Of a stretch of DNA of 64,000 nt, positions 27,652-38,029 are shown piece by piece. The stretch lies in the NCBI GenBank assembly GCA_031446145.1, contig CP132903.1:744001-808000 (forward strand). Direction: 5' to 3'. The stretch's first letter is position 1. Every line of letters begins with the position of its first letter. Origin of the DNA: Arsenophonus sp031446145. GTDB lineage: Bacteria; Pseudomonadota; Gammaproteobacteria; Enterobacterales; Enterobacteriaceae. Both the position numbers and the translations under genes were made by a program. Under the pieces are notes generated by a model, which was given only the letters and a program-made list of their open reading frames with translations, searched no databases and was not told the DNA's origin.

Positions 27652-30460
27652 TTTTTAGATCCATATTATGTATAGGTTTTTTAAATGGATTATTCAAATA
27701 TATTTTTTAAAAAAATATTAATTCATTGTGATTCAATAAATTTATTGTGTAATATATTTTTAATCAAATGGAGTAATATACTAATATTATATTTTTTATA
27801 AAAAAGATATTTAATTAAATATTAATAGTTATATACAGCAAAAATTTTTAATTAAAAATTTTAAAAAAGATTTTAGATAGGTAAATAAAAATTATAAAAT
27901 AATTTTTCTAGTTTTTGTAATTCAAAAACAAAAATATGCATTAATTTAAGAAAAAAATATTAATTTTACATTAGTGCAAAAAATAAAGTAATTAATTTGA
28001 AAAAATTAACCAAAAAATATAAAACTTTAATTAAAACAACTTTTTTGTTAAAACATAAATAGTTTTTATAAAACTAATCTATTAATTTTTAGAGAAATTA
28101 ATAAAATTTATAAAATATTCTAAATAAACTTTTAAAGTTTATTTAGAAGAATGCAGAATATAAATATGGACATTTGCAATTTTTTATTCCATAAAACATA
28201 TTTTTTTTTAAATCAATGTTAGAAATTTAATTTTAAATTAGTGATATATTAATATAAATAATACATCAGACTTTCAAATTTTTTAATTAATAATATTTTT
28301 TGCATAAAAAGCAAAGATACTTTATGGTTAATGATAAGAAGAAATTACTTACAGGTTATTTTTAGTTAATAAAAAAATTGTTGGTTTTTTGCAAATTACT
28401 TTATAAAATATTTTCAATGAAAAAATAATTATTGGTCAGTATGTTTTATATTCATATAAATTCATAATATGAATATATGATATTTTTTATAGAAAAATAT
28501 TGAGAATGATAAAGATTTTATCTTCTTTTAAAAAGTATTAAAATATTTTTCTTATTTCTTAAAATTCTAGATGAGATTTGTAATTAGTTGTGTTTGAAAT
28601 TATTGATTAAGGAAAATTTCAGTGAGTACATATTTTATTTTTATATATTACAAGTGGTTAGTATAATAAAAATTATTTAGTGGTGAATTTTTTTAAAAAA
28701 ATAAAACTATAATCAAAATATATCTCATAAAAATATTATTTATTTTAAACTTTAAAACAGATTAAAATATAATTTATCAAGTTATTTTTTTATAAATTAG
28801 TAAATCTAAAAAAGATAATTTTTATAAAAACTGATATTAAAGAATACATTTATTTGCAGTTTTTCTAATGCATTAAAAATTTTAATTTTTCATTTTTAAA
28901 TTAGTAAAAAAATATTTAAATAGTTAATTTTTTAAATTAACAGGTTTGTATTATTGTATTTGATTTAGAGATTATCTTAATGTAGTTTTTTAAAAAAAGT
29001 TCTTTTTTCTTAGATAGATCAATTTCTTACAATACCAGTTTATTATTTAATTATTTTTTACGATAATATTTCTGTGCTGTAAATTTTTTATAGATGCTAC
29101 TTATTTTTTATCTCTATATTTTTTTATTATATACTAGATTATTTTTTGTACAAAAAAACATATTACTTCAATCAAATGAATTATTAGAAGGTGAATAGCA
29201 ATGTTTAGATAAAATATTACTATTTTTAAATAAAAATTATTTGGTGTATTTTAGATGTATTCAAAGGTAATTTAGATGTTGTTTAATTTAAAAAAGGTTT
29301 CATAAAATATTTTTTGATAGTTTTAATAGCTACTAATAATTTATGATTTATAGAAAAAATTACACAATTATAAATTTATATAAATAATGATATAACTTAA
29401 AGATTATAATAACAATTAAAAATTTTACTATTAAACACTTTAATATTAAGATAGTAAGAAAATATTAGAGAAAAAAGTTAGGTAATCTGAGTTAAATAAA
29501 TTTTGAATATTTTTTTAATGTTGTAGAAGAATCATTTTAAAAATAACTTTAATTATGATTTTTATAACATTATTAATTTTTTTGTTTTTTTTAGAAAGTA
29601 TTTTATAAAAATGATATTTTAAAATTATAAAGTATTATAAATATTTATTATTTATCAAAAGAATTAGTAATAAAATTTAGTAATTAAATTTTATGTTTGA
29701 ATTTATTTTTAAAATTTTAGATTATCTATGAAAAATATTAAAATTAAAACTAATTTTAAAGACTTTAAATTATTTGTAAATATACGGGGGTGAATAACTA
29801 AATCAACAGGAATAAAAAATGTATAATTATATTTTTCTTTATTTTCCTGTATTAAATAATTAGTCAGTAACATATTATTTTTTAGGTATATCATTATTAA
29901 TACAGTATTTTTAGTAATTAGTGATAATCTAAAATACAATATTTTTTTATAAAAAACTATATAAGAAAAATAAAGTCTTTTGTATGTTTTTATGTTAAAA
30001 TATTATAGAAAAATAGTTTTTCTAGTTTATTCTATTCATGATACTTTTAAAATTTTTAGTTTTGGAGGTTGATGATAAAATAAAAATTAAAACAGTTCTA
30101 TTTGATATCAATTTTTATCATTTTTGACTGTATTAAATGTAATATGATTGTTTTTTGATAATGATGAAAAAAATAATTTAACTAAAAAAAATATTATTAA
30201 ATGTTAATTATTAAAAGTATTGTACAGTGTAGTAAGAATCATTCTTATTCTTTTAAATATAATATTTTCAAGTTTTTATCTTATTAATTTAATTAATTTG
30301 TAATTAATTTATTATTTTTTTGTATTTTTTGATATTATGAAATCAAATTAAAAGACTTACCATATCTATAACGTATTTAATTTTCTAGATGGACATATAT
30401 AATTTTTTTAAAAATTACTTTTGTTTTATTGACTTTATTCAATTTATAAAGAGGATATTA
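27652..30460. other. 2.8-kb desert replacing ftsY-ftsE-ftsX
   Basis: The backbone order rsmD / ftsY-ftsE-ftsX-rpoH would put those three genes here on the forward strand. Their combined length is about 3.2 kb in E. coli and the gap is 2.8 kb, so erosion in place is likely. I could not find the SRP-GTPase or ABC signatures in any frame. A GGAGG at 30064-30068 ahead of an ATG at 30072 that stops after three codons may be a surviving ribosome-binding site. A 76-codon reverse frame at 29709-29939 has no family resemblance. Confidence 0.6.
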
Positions 30461-31318
30461 ATGATAAAGGATATGCAATCATTGGCATTAATTCCACAAG
30501 GTAGTATTGAAGCTTATGTAAGATTAGCTAACGCTTATCCCATACTAACAATAGTAGAAGAACAAAAATATGCTAAAAAACTGTATTATTATGGCGATTT
30601 AAATGCAGCTAAACAACTTATACTGTCTCATTTGCGATTTGTAATTCATATTGCACGTAATTATTCTGGTTATGGATTACCTCAAGCAGACCTGATCCAA
30701 GAAGGTAATATTGGATTAATGAAAGCTGTTCGTCGATTTAATCCCGATATTGGTGTACGGTTAGTTTCTTTTGTTATCCATTGGATTAAAGCTGAAATTC
30801 ATGAATATGTATTACGTAATTGGAGGATAGTGAAAGTAGCAACTACCAAAGCACAACGTAAATTATTTTTTAATTTGCGCAAAAATAAAACACGAATCGG
30901 TTGGTTTAATCAAAACGAAGTGAATATGCTTGCAAAAGAATTAGGAGTTAGCAGTAAAGATGTTCGTGAAATGGAATCCAGGATGTCCGCACAAGATATG
31001 GCATTAGATATTAATGACAATAGTGATAATGCTGAACACGCTATTTTTGCACCTGCTTTATATTTACAAGATAAATCTTCTGATTTTGCAGGTAGTATTG
31101 AAGAAGATAATTGGGAAAATTATGCTACTGACAAATTAATGCAAGCACTCAGTACTTTAGATCAGCGCAGTCAGAATATTATTCGTGCACGTTGGCTTGA
31201 TGAAGAAAATAAGATTACTTTGCAAGATTTAGCCGATAAATATAATGTATCTGCCGAACGTATACGGCAATTAGAAAAAAATGCAATGAAAAAAATTCGG
31301 TTAGTTTTAGAAACTTAG
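30461..31318 (+). CDS. rpoH: Heat-shock sigma factor RpoH (sigma-32)
   Basis: RpoH directs RNA polymerase to chaperone and protease genes. The protein has 285 residues (E. coli 284). Region 2 is almost unchanged (LILSHLRFVIHIARNY ... DLIQEGNIGLMKAVRRFNP ... HWIKAEIHEYVLRNW). The RpoH box QRKLFFNLR is intact. Region 4.2 with the helix-turn-helix is LQDLADKYNVSAERIRQLEKNA. The start is ATG 30461 (MIKDMQSLALIPQG), with GAGG six bases upstream; a 24-codon in-frame extension upstream has no homology. ftsX, its usual upstream neighbour, is lost, so it must have its own promoter. Confidence 0.98.
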   Translation: MIKDMQSLALIPQGSIEAYVRLANAYPILTIVEEQKYAKKLYYYGDLNAAKQLILSHLRFVIHIARNYSGYGLPQADLIQEGNIGLMKAVRRFNPDIGVRLVSFVIHWIKAEIHEYVLRNWRIVKVATTKAQRKLFFNLRKNKTRIGWFNQNEVNMLAKELGVSSKDVREMESRMSAQDMALDINDNSDNAEHAIFAPALYLQDKSSDFAGSIEEDNWENYATDKLMQALSTLDQRSQNIIRARWLDEENKITLQDLADKYNVSAERIRQLEKNAMKKIRLVLET

Positions 31319-31369
31319 GAAAGGTATTTTGCGATGATTTTATATTTTTTTCATATTTTGATATATTTA

Positions 31370-31669
31370 TTAAATTATTCCATATTTTTTTAATTTTTTG
31401 CGTAAGGTTCCACGATTGATGCTTAATATTAATGCAGCTCTTGTTTGATTTCCTTTAGCATATTCCATTACTATATCCAGTAATGGTTTCTCTACTTCAG
31501 AAAGCACTAATTTATATAAGTTACGTATATTGTGATTATCAAGTTGAGAAAAATAGTTTTGAAGTGCCTGTTTAACTGAATCACTTAATGGTTTTTGAAT
31601 TTTGTTTTCTAACAAATTTGTGGTACTTACTGTTGTTAATGAAAAAAATTTTTTGTATTCTTCTAACAT
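31370..31669 (-). CDS. fis: Nucleoid-associated regulator Fis
   Basis: Fis is a small dimeric DNA-bending protein that activates rRNA/tRNA promoters and shapes the nucleoid. The protein has 99 residues (E. coli 98). The core is highly conserved: KPLSDSVKQALQNYFSQLDN, then EVEKPLLDIVMEYAKGNQTRAALILSINRGTLRKKLKKYGI. The C-terminal helix-turn-helix spans about 75-95. The variable N-terminal arm (1-25) is the only diverged part. Its operon partner dusB, normally directly upstream, is missing. rpoH and fis converge with only about 50 nt between stops. Confidence 0.97.
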   Translation of the reverse strand: MLEEYKKFFSLTTVSTTNLLENKIQKPLSDSVKQALQNYFSQLDNHNIRNLYKLVLSEVEKPLLDIVMEYAKGNQTRAALILSINRGTLRKKLKKYGII

Positions 31670-33412
31670 AATTTTATTGCTCTTTTAAAAATTAAATAGG
31701 AAATTATTTGAATATATAAATACTATCATCTTTTGTTTTTTAATTTTTTATATTTTAAATTTTTTTGTAAAGCTGATTTTATTTTTGATTTTTTATTTGT
31801 ATCTTTATAATATATCTGATTAGGGTATTTTATATACTAATATTTTTGCAATTTGTTTTTGCAAAAAAGAACTATTTAGTTATTAATTACAAAAAAAAGA
31901 AGAATTATTTTCACTATTTTTTATTTTTAAAATTATATCTTACTTATAAAGATGTTTTCATGATTTGTAATGATTTTATTCATGCATTATTAATTTTAAA
32001 TTTATTTATTAATATTTACTTAGGTATTTTTGCTGTTTTTTATTACAAACGTTATACAAGTGTTTTTAATATATTGCAATCGTATGTTTTTTTTGCTAAA
32101 AAATATATTTTTTAGCAAAAAAACCTTGATAAATAAAAAGTAGTTTATTGAAAGATCAAGTATATAAAAAAATATTTACACTATTTTAAATAGTGCATTT
32201 TTTTATTTTAAAGTGATTATAATTTTTTTATTGTAATTTTAGATAAATTTAATAATTATTTATTATATAACATTCGAGATTTTTTAAAAAAATATAATTA
32301 ATTTTATTTTATTATAAACATTTCAAATATATAGATAAAACCTAAAAAAGTTTTTTCTAATTAAAAATAATTTTTTGATAATTTTATTAATGATTTTTTT
32401 AGATAGTTTAATATTTTTTGCATTTATACTGGAGTAGTTTCTATATTCTCGAATAAAAATATTTTTTTTAAAAATATTATTTTTGTAGCAGTAACATAGA
32501 TTATCTATTTTTTGTAATTTAATATTACTATTTTTTTAAAAGATAAAAATAAAATCAAGATAAAATAAAACTTATATTGTGAAATATTTATGTTACTGAA
32601 ATAATATTTATAAATATAGCAAAAAAATTAATCTTTTGAGATTTTTTGTAAAAAAAATATTTTTTAACCATATAATTATATTATGTGCTTATGTAAAACT
32701 ATTTTTTATTTAAAATAAAAATGTAGAATTTGTTATAGTTTATTAAATTACAAAATAAAAATTTTGGTAATATATAATATAAATAATAATAGAAAATTTT
32801 TATATCTAGTATATTTTATAAGAATTATTAGGTTGAATATAACTGATTTTTTATATAATTTAAAAGAAAGATTTTAAATATGTGATTTTTTAAAAAATAC
32901 ATTAATTATAAACAAATTATTCTACAATACAATATAAAAATTATTTTATAAAATAATGTAGAAGAATATTGTATCTCTCTATCTGATGTTTTTAGTAAAC
33001 TGCTTCATAAAAAAGCTTTTTCATAAAAAATACTATAGAATAAAAAAATACAAAAATATTTTAAATATTTGATATATTATTTAATAAATATGAGAAATCT
33101 TTACTAATTATCTAAATTTAGTTTTATATTGTATATTATATTAATATTAAAATATAAGAGGCAATCATCAGCACAGAGATGCACGATATATAAAAGTAAT
33201 GTACAGTTAAATTTTTATACATATTTATCTGTAATAAACTTTCAATTATCATGATAAATCTTTTTATGTTATACTATCAAGCCTTAATTTTAATTATTAA
33301 GAATGTTTTTAAAATATAAATTAAAAATAAGATTATAAAAAAATAAGTATATGTTTTTGATCATTGATTATGAAGAAATATCAAATACATTTTAACATGA
33401 ATTTGTATAAAA
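31670..33412. other. 1.7-kb desert where dusB, prmA, panF and yhdT are expected
   Basis: In E. coli the order is accB-accC-yhdT-panF-prmA-dusB-fis; here only accBC and fis survive on the reverse strand. No tRNA-dihydrouridine synthase, L11 methyltransferase or pantothenate permease motif is readable. The stretch contains a perfect 36-base palindrome (32088-32123) and a small GC-rich island (33158-33186). A forward frame of 89 codons (31846-32115) is hydrophobic and unrecognised; only its last 51 codons follow an ATG, and I do not call it a gene. Confidence 0.55.
32088..32123. repeat. Perfect 36-bp palindrome
   Basis: An exact dyad centred between 32105 and 32106; each arm is a T-run, GCT, six A and TA. 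RNA from either strand could fold into a long hairpin. It lies in the decayed region upstream of fis. It lacks an unpaired T-run after the stem, so it is not a textbook terminator. Confidence 0.6.
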
Positions 33413-34744
33413 TTATTGGTTTTCTAAATAGTGAATATTAGTCCCCCCTTTTAAAAAATTTTTATCGCTCATAATTTTTTTCTGTGATTCTATGTTAGTT
33501 TTAATGCCATGAATAATTAATTCAGATAAAGCATTTTTCATACGTAAAATAGCAATTTCACGATTTTCGCCATAAGTAATTAATTTTCCAATCATGGAAT
33601 CATAATAAGGTGGTACTGTATAACCTGTATAAATATGTGATTCCCAGCGTATACCCAAACCACCAGGAATGTGTAGTCGAATGATTTTACCTGGGCTAGG
33701 TAAAAAAGTTTTTGCATCTTCTGCATTAATCCGACATTCGATAGAGTGTCCATGAATTTTAATATCTTTTTGTTTTATAGATAATGGTAAACCAGAAGCA
33801 ATTCTTATTTGTTCTTTAATGAGATCAATTCCTGTAATCATTTCAGTAACAGTATGTTCAACTTGAATTCTAGTATTCATTTCAATGAAGTAAAACTTTT
33901 GATTTTCATATAAAAATTCAAATGTTCCAGCACCACGATAGTCAATATCAAGACAAGCTTTTACACAACATTCACTAATATTTTTTCTTATATCTATTGG
34001 GATATCTGGTACAGGTGCTTCTTCAATGACTTTTTGATGACGACGTTGCATTGAACAATCACGTTCTGACAAATAAATTGCATTACCTTGCCCATCAGAA
34101 AGCACTTGAATTTCGATGTGTCTTGGATTTTGTAAAAATTTTTCTATATAAACCATACTGTTATTAAAAGCTATTTTAGATTCAGCTTGTGTTAATATAA
34201 TTGCTTGTTCTAGTTCATTTTCATTACGTACAATGCGCATACCACGGCCGCCACCCCCAGCTGATGCTTTAATAATTATAGGATAACCAATTTGTTGAGT
34301 AATATTTTTATTAATTTTTATATTTTTTCCTAAAGGTCCATTAGATCCAGGAATGCAAGGAATACCTGCTTTTTTCATAACTTGAATAGCAGATAGTTTA
34401 TCACCCATAAGACGAATAGTTTCTGCTTTAGGTCCAATAAATATAAAACCAGAACATTCTACTTTTTCAGCGAAATCGGCATTTTCAGATAAAAAACCAT
34501 AGCCCGGATGAATTGCTTCTGCATTGGTAATTTCTGCAGCAGAAATTATTGATGGGATATTAAGATAGCTTTCAGATGATGGGGCGGGGCCTATACAAAC
34601 AGTTTCATCAGCAAGTAATACATGTTTTAAATTACGGTCAGCTACAGAATGCACTGCAACAGTTTGTATTTTTAATTCTTTACAAGCACGTAAAATACGT
34701 AAAGCAATTTCACCACGGTTAGCAATAACAATTTTTTTAAGCAT
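33413..34744 (-). CDS. accC: Acetyl-CoA carboxylase, biotin carboxylase subunit
   Basis: AccC carboxylates the biotin on AccB using ATP and bicarbonate. The protein has 443 residues (E. coli 449). The start is ATG 34744 (MLKKIVIANRGEIALRILRA), which matches the family; a further in-frame ATG four codons upstream is not needed. The ATP-grasp glycine loop reads KASAGGGGRGMR, and the HPGYGFLSENADFAE and ERDCSMQRRHQKVIEEAP segments are intact. In the active-site segment the near-invariant RIQVEHPVTE reads RIQVEHTVTE (Thr298). The C-terminus ends at GGTNIHYLENQ, slightly shorter than E. coli. accB lies 11 nt upstream in the same operon. Confidence 0.97.
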   Translation of the reverse strand: MLKKIVIANRGEIALRILRACKELKIQTVAVHSVADRNLKHVLLADETVCIGPAPSSESYLNIPSIISAAEITNAEAIHPGYGFLSENADFAEKVECSGFIFIGPKAETIRLMGDKLSAIQVMKKAGIPCIPGSNGPLGKNIKINKNITQQIGYPIIIKASAGGGGRGMRIVRNENELEQAIILTQAESKIAFNNSMVYIEKFLQNPRHIEIQVLSDGQGNAIYLSERDCSMQRRHQKVIEEAPVPDIPIDIRKNISECCVKACLDIDYRGAGTFEFLYENQKFYFIEMNTRIQVEHTVTEMITGIDLIKEQIRIASGLPLSIKQKDIKIHGHSIECRINAEDAKTFLPSPGKIIRLHIPGGLGIRWESHIYTGYTVPPYYDSMIGKLITYGENREIAILRMKNALSELIIHGIKTNIESQKKIMSDKNFLKGGTNIHYLENQ

Positions 34745-34755
34745 AAAATGCCTCA

Positions 34756-35229
34756 TTATTCGATGATAATTAATGGTTCATCAAATTCAACAGTTTCTCC
34801 ATTTTTTACAAGAATTGCTTTTACTACACCTGATTTATCTGTTTCAATTTTATGCATCATTTTCATGGCTTCTACAATACATAAAGGATCACCTATTTTA
34901 ACTATTTGTCCGATTTCAATAAATGGTTTTGTTTTTGGAGTTGGAGCTCTATAAAATGTACCAACCATCGGAGAACGAAGAATATAACCAGTAATTTCTG
35001 TTTTTTTTTCATTAATCGTATCTATTTTTTTAGGTAAAGTTTGATTCGGTGTAATCATATTTGTTGAAATTGGTTGTTGTGTAATTGATGTTGCCATATG
35101 TTTTGGTTGAAAATGTTCCATAATTTTACGACTAATGCGTACTGATTCTTCACCTTCTGAAATTTCTATTTCAGAAATATCAGATTTTTCAACAAGCTCA
35201 ATTAATTTTCTAATTTTACGAATATCCAT
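34756..35229 (-). CDS. accB: Biotin carboxyl carrier protein (BCCP)
   Basis: AccB carries the biotin that shuttles carboxyl groups between AccC and AccA/AccD. The protein has 157 residues (E. coli 156). The N-terminal dimerisation segment MDIRKIRKLIELVEKS is intact. A flexible linker (about 36-78), poor in the usual Ala/Pro and richer in Thr/Gln/Asn/Lys, leads to the biotinyl domain with VEAMKMMHKIE; Lys123 is the biotinylation site. It precedes accC in an operon that aroQ heads. Confidence 0.98.
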   Translation of the reverse strand: MDIRKIRKLIELVEKSDISEIEISEGEESVRISRKIMEHFQPKHMATSITQQPISTNMITPNQTLPKKIDTINEKKTEITGYILRSPMVGTFYRAPTPKTKPFIEIGQIVKIGDPLCIVEAMKMMHKIETDKSGVVKAILVKNGETVEFDEPLIIIE

Positions 35230-35335
35230 ACATTAATTCCATTATTGTGTTATATTTTAAAATAAGATTAATTTAATTGTAAAAATTAAGTTTTAGTAAT
35301 CTAAAAAATGCATTTTAAAAATATAATATTTTTTA

Positions 35336-35800
35336 TTAATCATTTTTTATATTATTAATTTTAAATAAGAATTTGACTGCAGATTCTAATGCAAAAATAT
35401 AACCATCAGCATGAAATCCACAAATAAGACCTTTTGCGATATCAGAAAAATAAGAGTGATGTCTAAATTTTTCTCGTGAATAAATATTTGTAATATGAAT
35501 TTCATAAAAAGGAGTTGCAATACTTAAAAGAGCATCTCTTAATGCAATACTGGTATGAGTGAATCCTGCTGGATTTATTATTATAAAATCAACTGTTTGT
35601 TTGGAACGATGAATTGTATTAATAAGTTCATGTTCAGCATTAGATTGAAAATGAGTTAATTTTATACCTAATGTTTTCGCTTTTTTAAAAGTTTTTTTTA
35701 TGATATCCTGCAATTTAACATCACCATATAATAATTCTCTTTCTCCAATCATATTTAAATTAGGACCATTTAATATTAAAATATGAAATTTATGTACCAT
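35336..35800 (-). CDS. aroQ: 3-dehydroquinate dehydratase, type II
   Basis: AroQ dehydrates 3-dehydroquinate in the shikimate pathway (chorismate, hence aromatic amino acids, folate and ubiquinone precursors). The protein has 154 residues. Family hallmarks are ILILNGPNLNMIGERE at the N-terminus, FQSNAEHELI, IINPAGFTHTSIALRDAL, and the EIHITNIYSREKFRHHSYFSD block containing the active-site histidine. The start is ATG 35800 with GGAG eight bases upstream; a 20-codon in-frame extension lacks homology. aroQ-accB-accC is the arrangement of Yersinia/Proteus-type genomes rather than E. coli K-12, which uses type I AroD. Confidence 0.96.
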   Translation of the reverse strand: MVHKFHILILNGPNLNMIGERELLYGDVKLQDIIKKTFKKAKTLGIKLTHFQSNAEHELINTIHRSKQTVDFIIINPAGFTHTSIALRDALLSIATPFYEIHITNIYSREKFRHHSYFSDIAKGLICGFHADGYIFALESAVKFLFKINNIKND

Positions 35801-36903
35801 TTTTATAGCTCCAGATTGATTTTTTGCAAATTTTATATACAAATATTTATAATTTATCATTATTCCTTATAAATGAAAATTATTCTTTATAATAAAAAGA
35901 ATGAGCATTATAAATATCTTTCAAAAATTAAGTAAAAATATATTCAATTTAAAAATGTAAATTTTTTATTCACTTAGTTACAATACTATTTTAAATTTTG
36001 TTTTTAGAAATGTTTCATAAGCTTAAGAAAGTTATTGTAATATAAATTTATGAAAATTATAGGATATGTGTTACAATATTAATATTATTAGTGTTTTATA
36101 ATTCCAATTTATTATATAAATTTTATATTATTTATTTTTTTAAAAGATAATTAATAAGGCGATTAAAATAATTAATTTAGTATTATATTTTAATATTATT
36201 GTATGTATGTAGCATACGTAGTTTTAATGTTATTTCTTTAATGCAAGAAAAAAGATAATATTTTTAGTAATAAATATATGCATGCTTTATTTTAGTTTAA
36301 TTTTTTATGATGCATATCATCGCTAATTTTATAAAAAAACTATTTTATTAAATAATTAATTTGAAAAATTATATTTTTGATATAAGAAATCTATATAATA
36401 TAAAAAATATATTTTTTCTGAATTAAAGATAAATTTTAAAAAATATATCAGTAATTATTTCTAAATTATGTTGATAATATACAGTTTTTTGTTGTTTTCA
36501 ATTTAAATTTTAATTTACAATTTAAGTTTTAATGCTCATTTTTTGATTTTTTTAAGATAATATTAATATTTTTAAAATAATTTTATTTCAAAGATAAAAA
36601 TCTTAAATCATTAAAATCAAATGAATATGTTTAAATGTATTGATAATTATTTGTCATATTTTATACAAAATTTATTTTTGATCTTTTAGAAATAATTATT
36701 AATAATAAGATGTTTTTATTAAGAATCATTTTTATATGCAAAAAGCACGAAATTTTAAATTTGTTATTTTTCTATAATTTAAAATTTATATATTTTTATA
36801 AAAAATACATTAATGCTTAAAATTGATGCTTTTCGTGATTTAAAGTGATTAATAAAGTAAAAATCTATAAATATGTTTTCATTTTTAGGATTATTTTTTT
36901 ATT
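35801..36903. other. Divergent desert aroQ/mreB
   Basis: 1103 AT-rich bases separate divergent aroQ and mreB. csrD (yhdA) and acuI (yhdH) occupy this place in E. coli; nothing resembling either is visible. Promoters for both directions must be here but cannot be singled out; the last ~200 bases contain a short imperfect inverted pair around GCACGAAA and TTTCGTG (about 36745 and 36830). Confidence 0.5.
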
Positions 36904-37944
36904 ATGTTAAAAAAAATTCGGGGTATGTTTTCAAATGATTTATCTATTGATTTAGGTACTGCCAATACTCTTATTTATGTTAGAGGACAAGGTATTGTAT
37001 TAAATGAACCATCAGTGGTCGCTATTCGTCAAGATCGAGCAGGTTCGTCTAAAAGTGTTGCCGCAGTAGGTTATGAAGCAAAACAAATGTTAGGTCGTAC
37101 ACCAGGTAATATTGCGGCTATCCGTCCTATGAAAGACGGAGTTATTGCTGATTTTTATATTACTGAAAAAATGTTGCAGTATTTTATAAAACAAGTACAT
37201 AGTAATAGTTTTATGCGACCAAGTCCACGTGTTCTAGTTTGTGTACCTGTTGGAGCGACCCAAGTAGAACGACGTGCAATAAGAGAATCTGCACTTAGTG
37301 CAGGTGCAAGGGAAGTTTTTTTAATTGAGGAACCAATGTCAGCAGCAATTGGTGCTGGTTTGCCTGTTTCAGAAGCCACTGGTTCTATGATTATTGATAT
37401 TGGTGGTGGTACAACAGAAGTAGCTGTTATTTCATTAAATGGTGTTGTTTATTCAGCATCTGTGCGTATTGGAGGTGATAGATTTGATGAAGCAATTATT
37501 AATTATGTTCGCCGCAATTATGGTTCATTAATAGGCGAAGCAACTGCTGAACGTATTAAACATGCCATTGGTTCAGCTTATGCAATTGACAAAATTGAAA
37601 TTGAGGTGCGTGGACGAAATTTAGCTGAAGGAGTACCACGTAGTTTTACTCTAAATTCAAATGAAATTCTGGAAGCATTTCAAGAACCATTAAGTGGTAT
37701 TGTAAGTGCTGTTATGTTAGCATTAGAACAATGTCCACCAGAATTAGCTTCTGATATTTCTGAACGAGGTATGGTTCTAACTGGTGGCGGTGCGTTATTG
37801 CGTAATCTTGATCTTCTGTTAATAGAAGAAACCGGCATTCCTGTTATTCTTGCAGAAGATCCATTAACTTGTGTTGCACGTGGTGGCGGAAAAGCATTAG
37901 AAATGATTGATATGCACGGTGGTGATTTATTTAGTGATGATTAA
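36904..37944 (+). CDS. mreB: Rod-shape actin homologue MreB
   Basis: MreB forms membrane-attached filaments that direct the elongasome along the side wall. The protein has 346 residues (E. coli 347), extremely conserved, and starts MLKKIRGMFSNDLSIDLGTANTL. The actin-fold phosphate-1 motif IDLGTANTLIY, the phosphate-2 motif IIDIGGGTTEVAVIS and the adenosine motif GMVLTGGGALLRNLD are all present, and it ends MHGGDLFSDD. The amphipathic N-terminus that binds membrane is kept. mreC and mreD follow, so the complete morphogene operon survives and the cell is probably still rod-shaped. Confidence 0.99.
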   Translation: MLKKIRGMFSNDLSIDLGTANTLIYVRGQGIVLNEPSVVAIRQDRAGSSKSVAAVGYEAKQMLGRTPGNIAAIRPMKDGVIADFYITEKMLQYFIKQVHSNSFMRPSPRVLVCVPVGATQVERRAIRESALSAGAREVFLIEEPMSAAIGAGLPVSEATGSMIIDIGGGTTEVAVISLNGVVYSASVRIGGDRFDEAIINYVRRNYGSLIGEATAERIKHAIGSAYAIDKIEIEVRGRNLAEGVPRSFTLNSNEILEAFQEPLSGIVSAVMLALEQCPPELASDISERGMVLTGGGALLRNLDLLLIEETGIPVILAEDPLTCVARGGGKALEMIDMHGGDLFSDD

Positions 37945-38029
37945 AAATATAATTTAAATAAAAATTAATTGATTACAAATCATATTTTATTTTTTGCAAT
38001 ACTTTTTTCACTTTTTTGTTATAAAAATC

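Noticed and set aside
29709..29939. Reverse 76-codon frame in the ftsYEX gap
   Set aside because: Lies on the opposite strand from the expected genes, and no family resemblance; likely chance.
31846..32115. Forward 89-codon hydrophobic frame
   Set aside because: Starts at TTG without an RBS, internal ATG leaves 51 codons, and it ends inside the palindrome. By my rough estimate, a frame of this length is expected about once by chance in this much stop-poor AT-rich spacer. No recognisable domain.
34745..34756. Upstream ATG for accC (four extra residues)
   Set aside because: It overlaps the accB stop and the family starts at MLxKIVIANRGE, so ATG 34744 is preferred.
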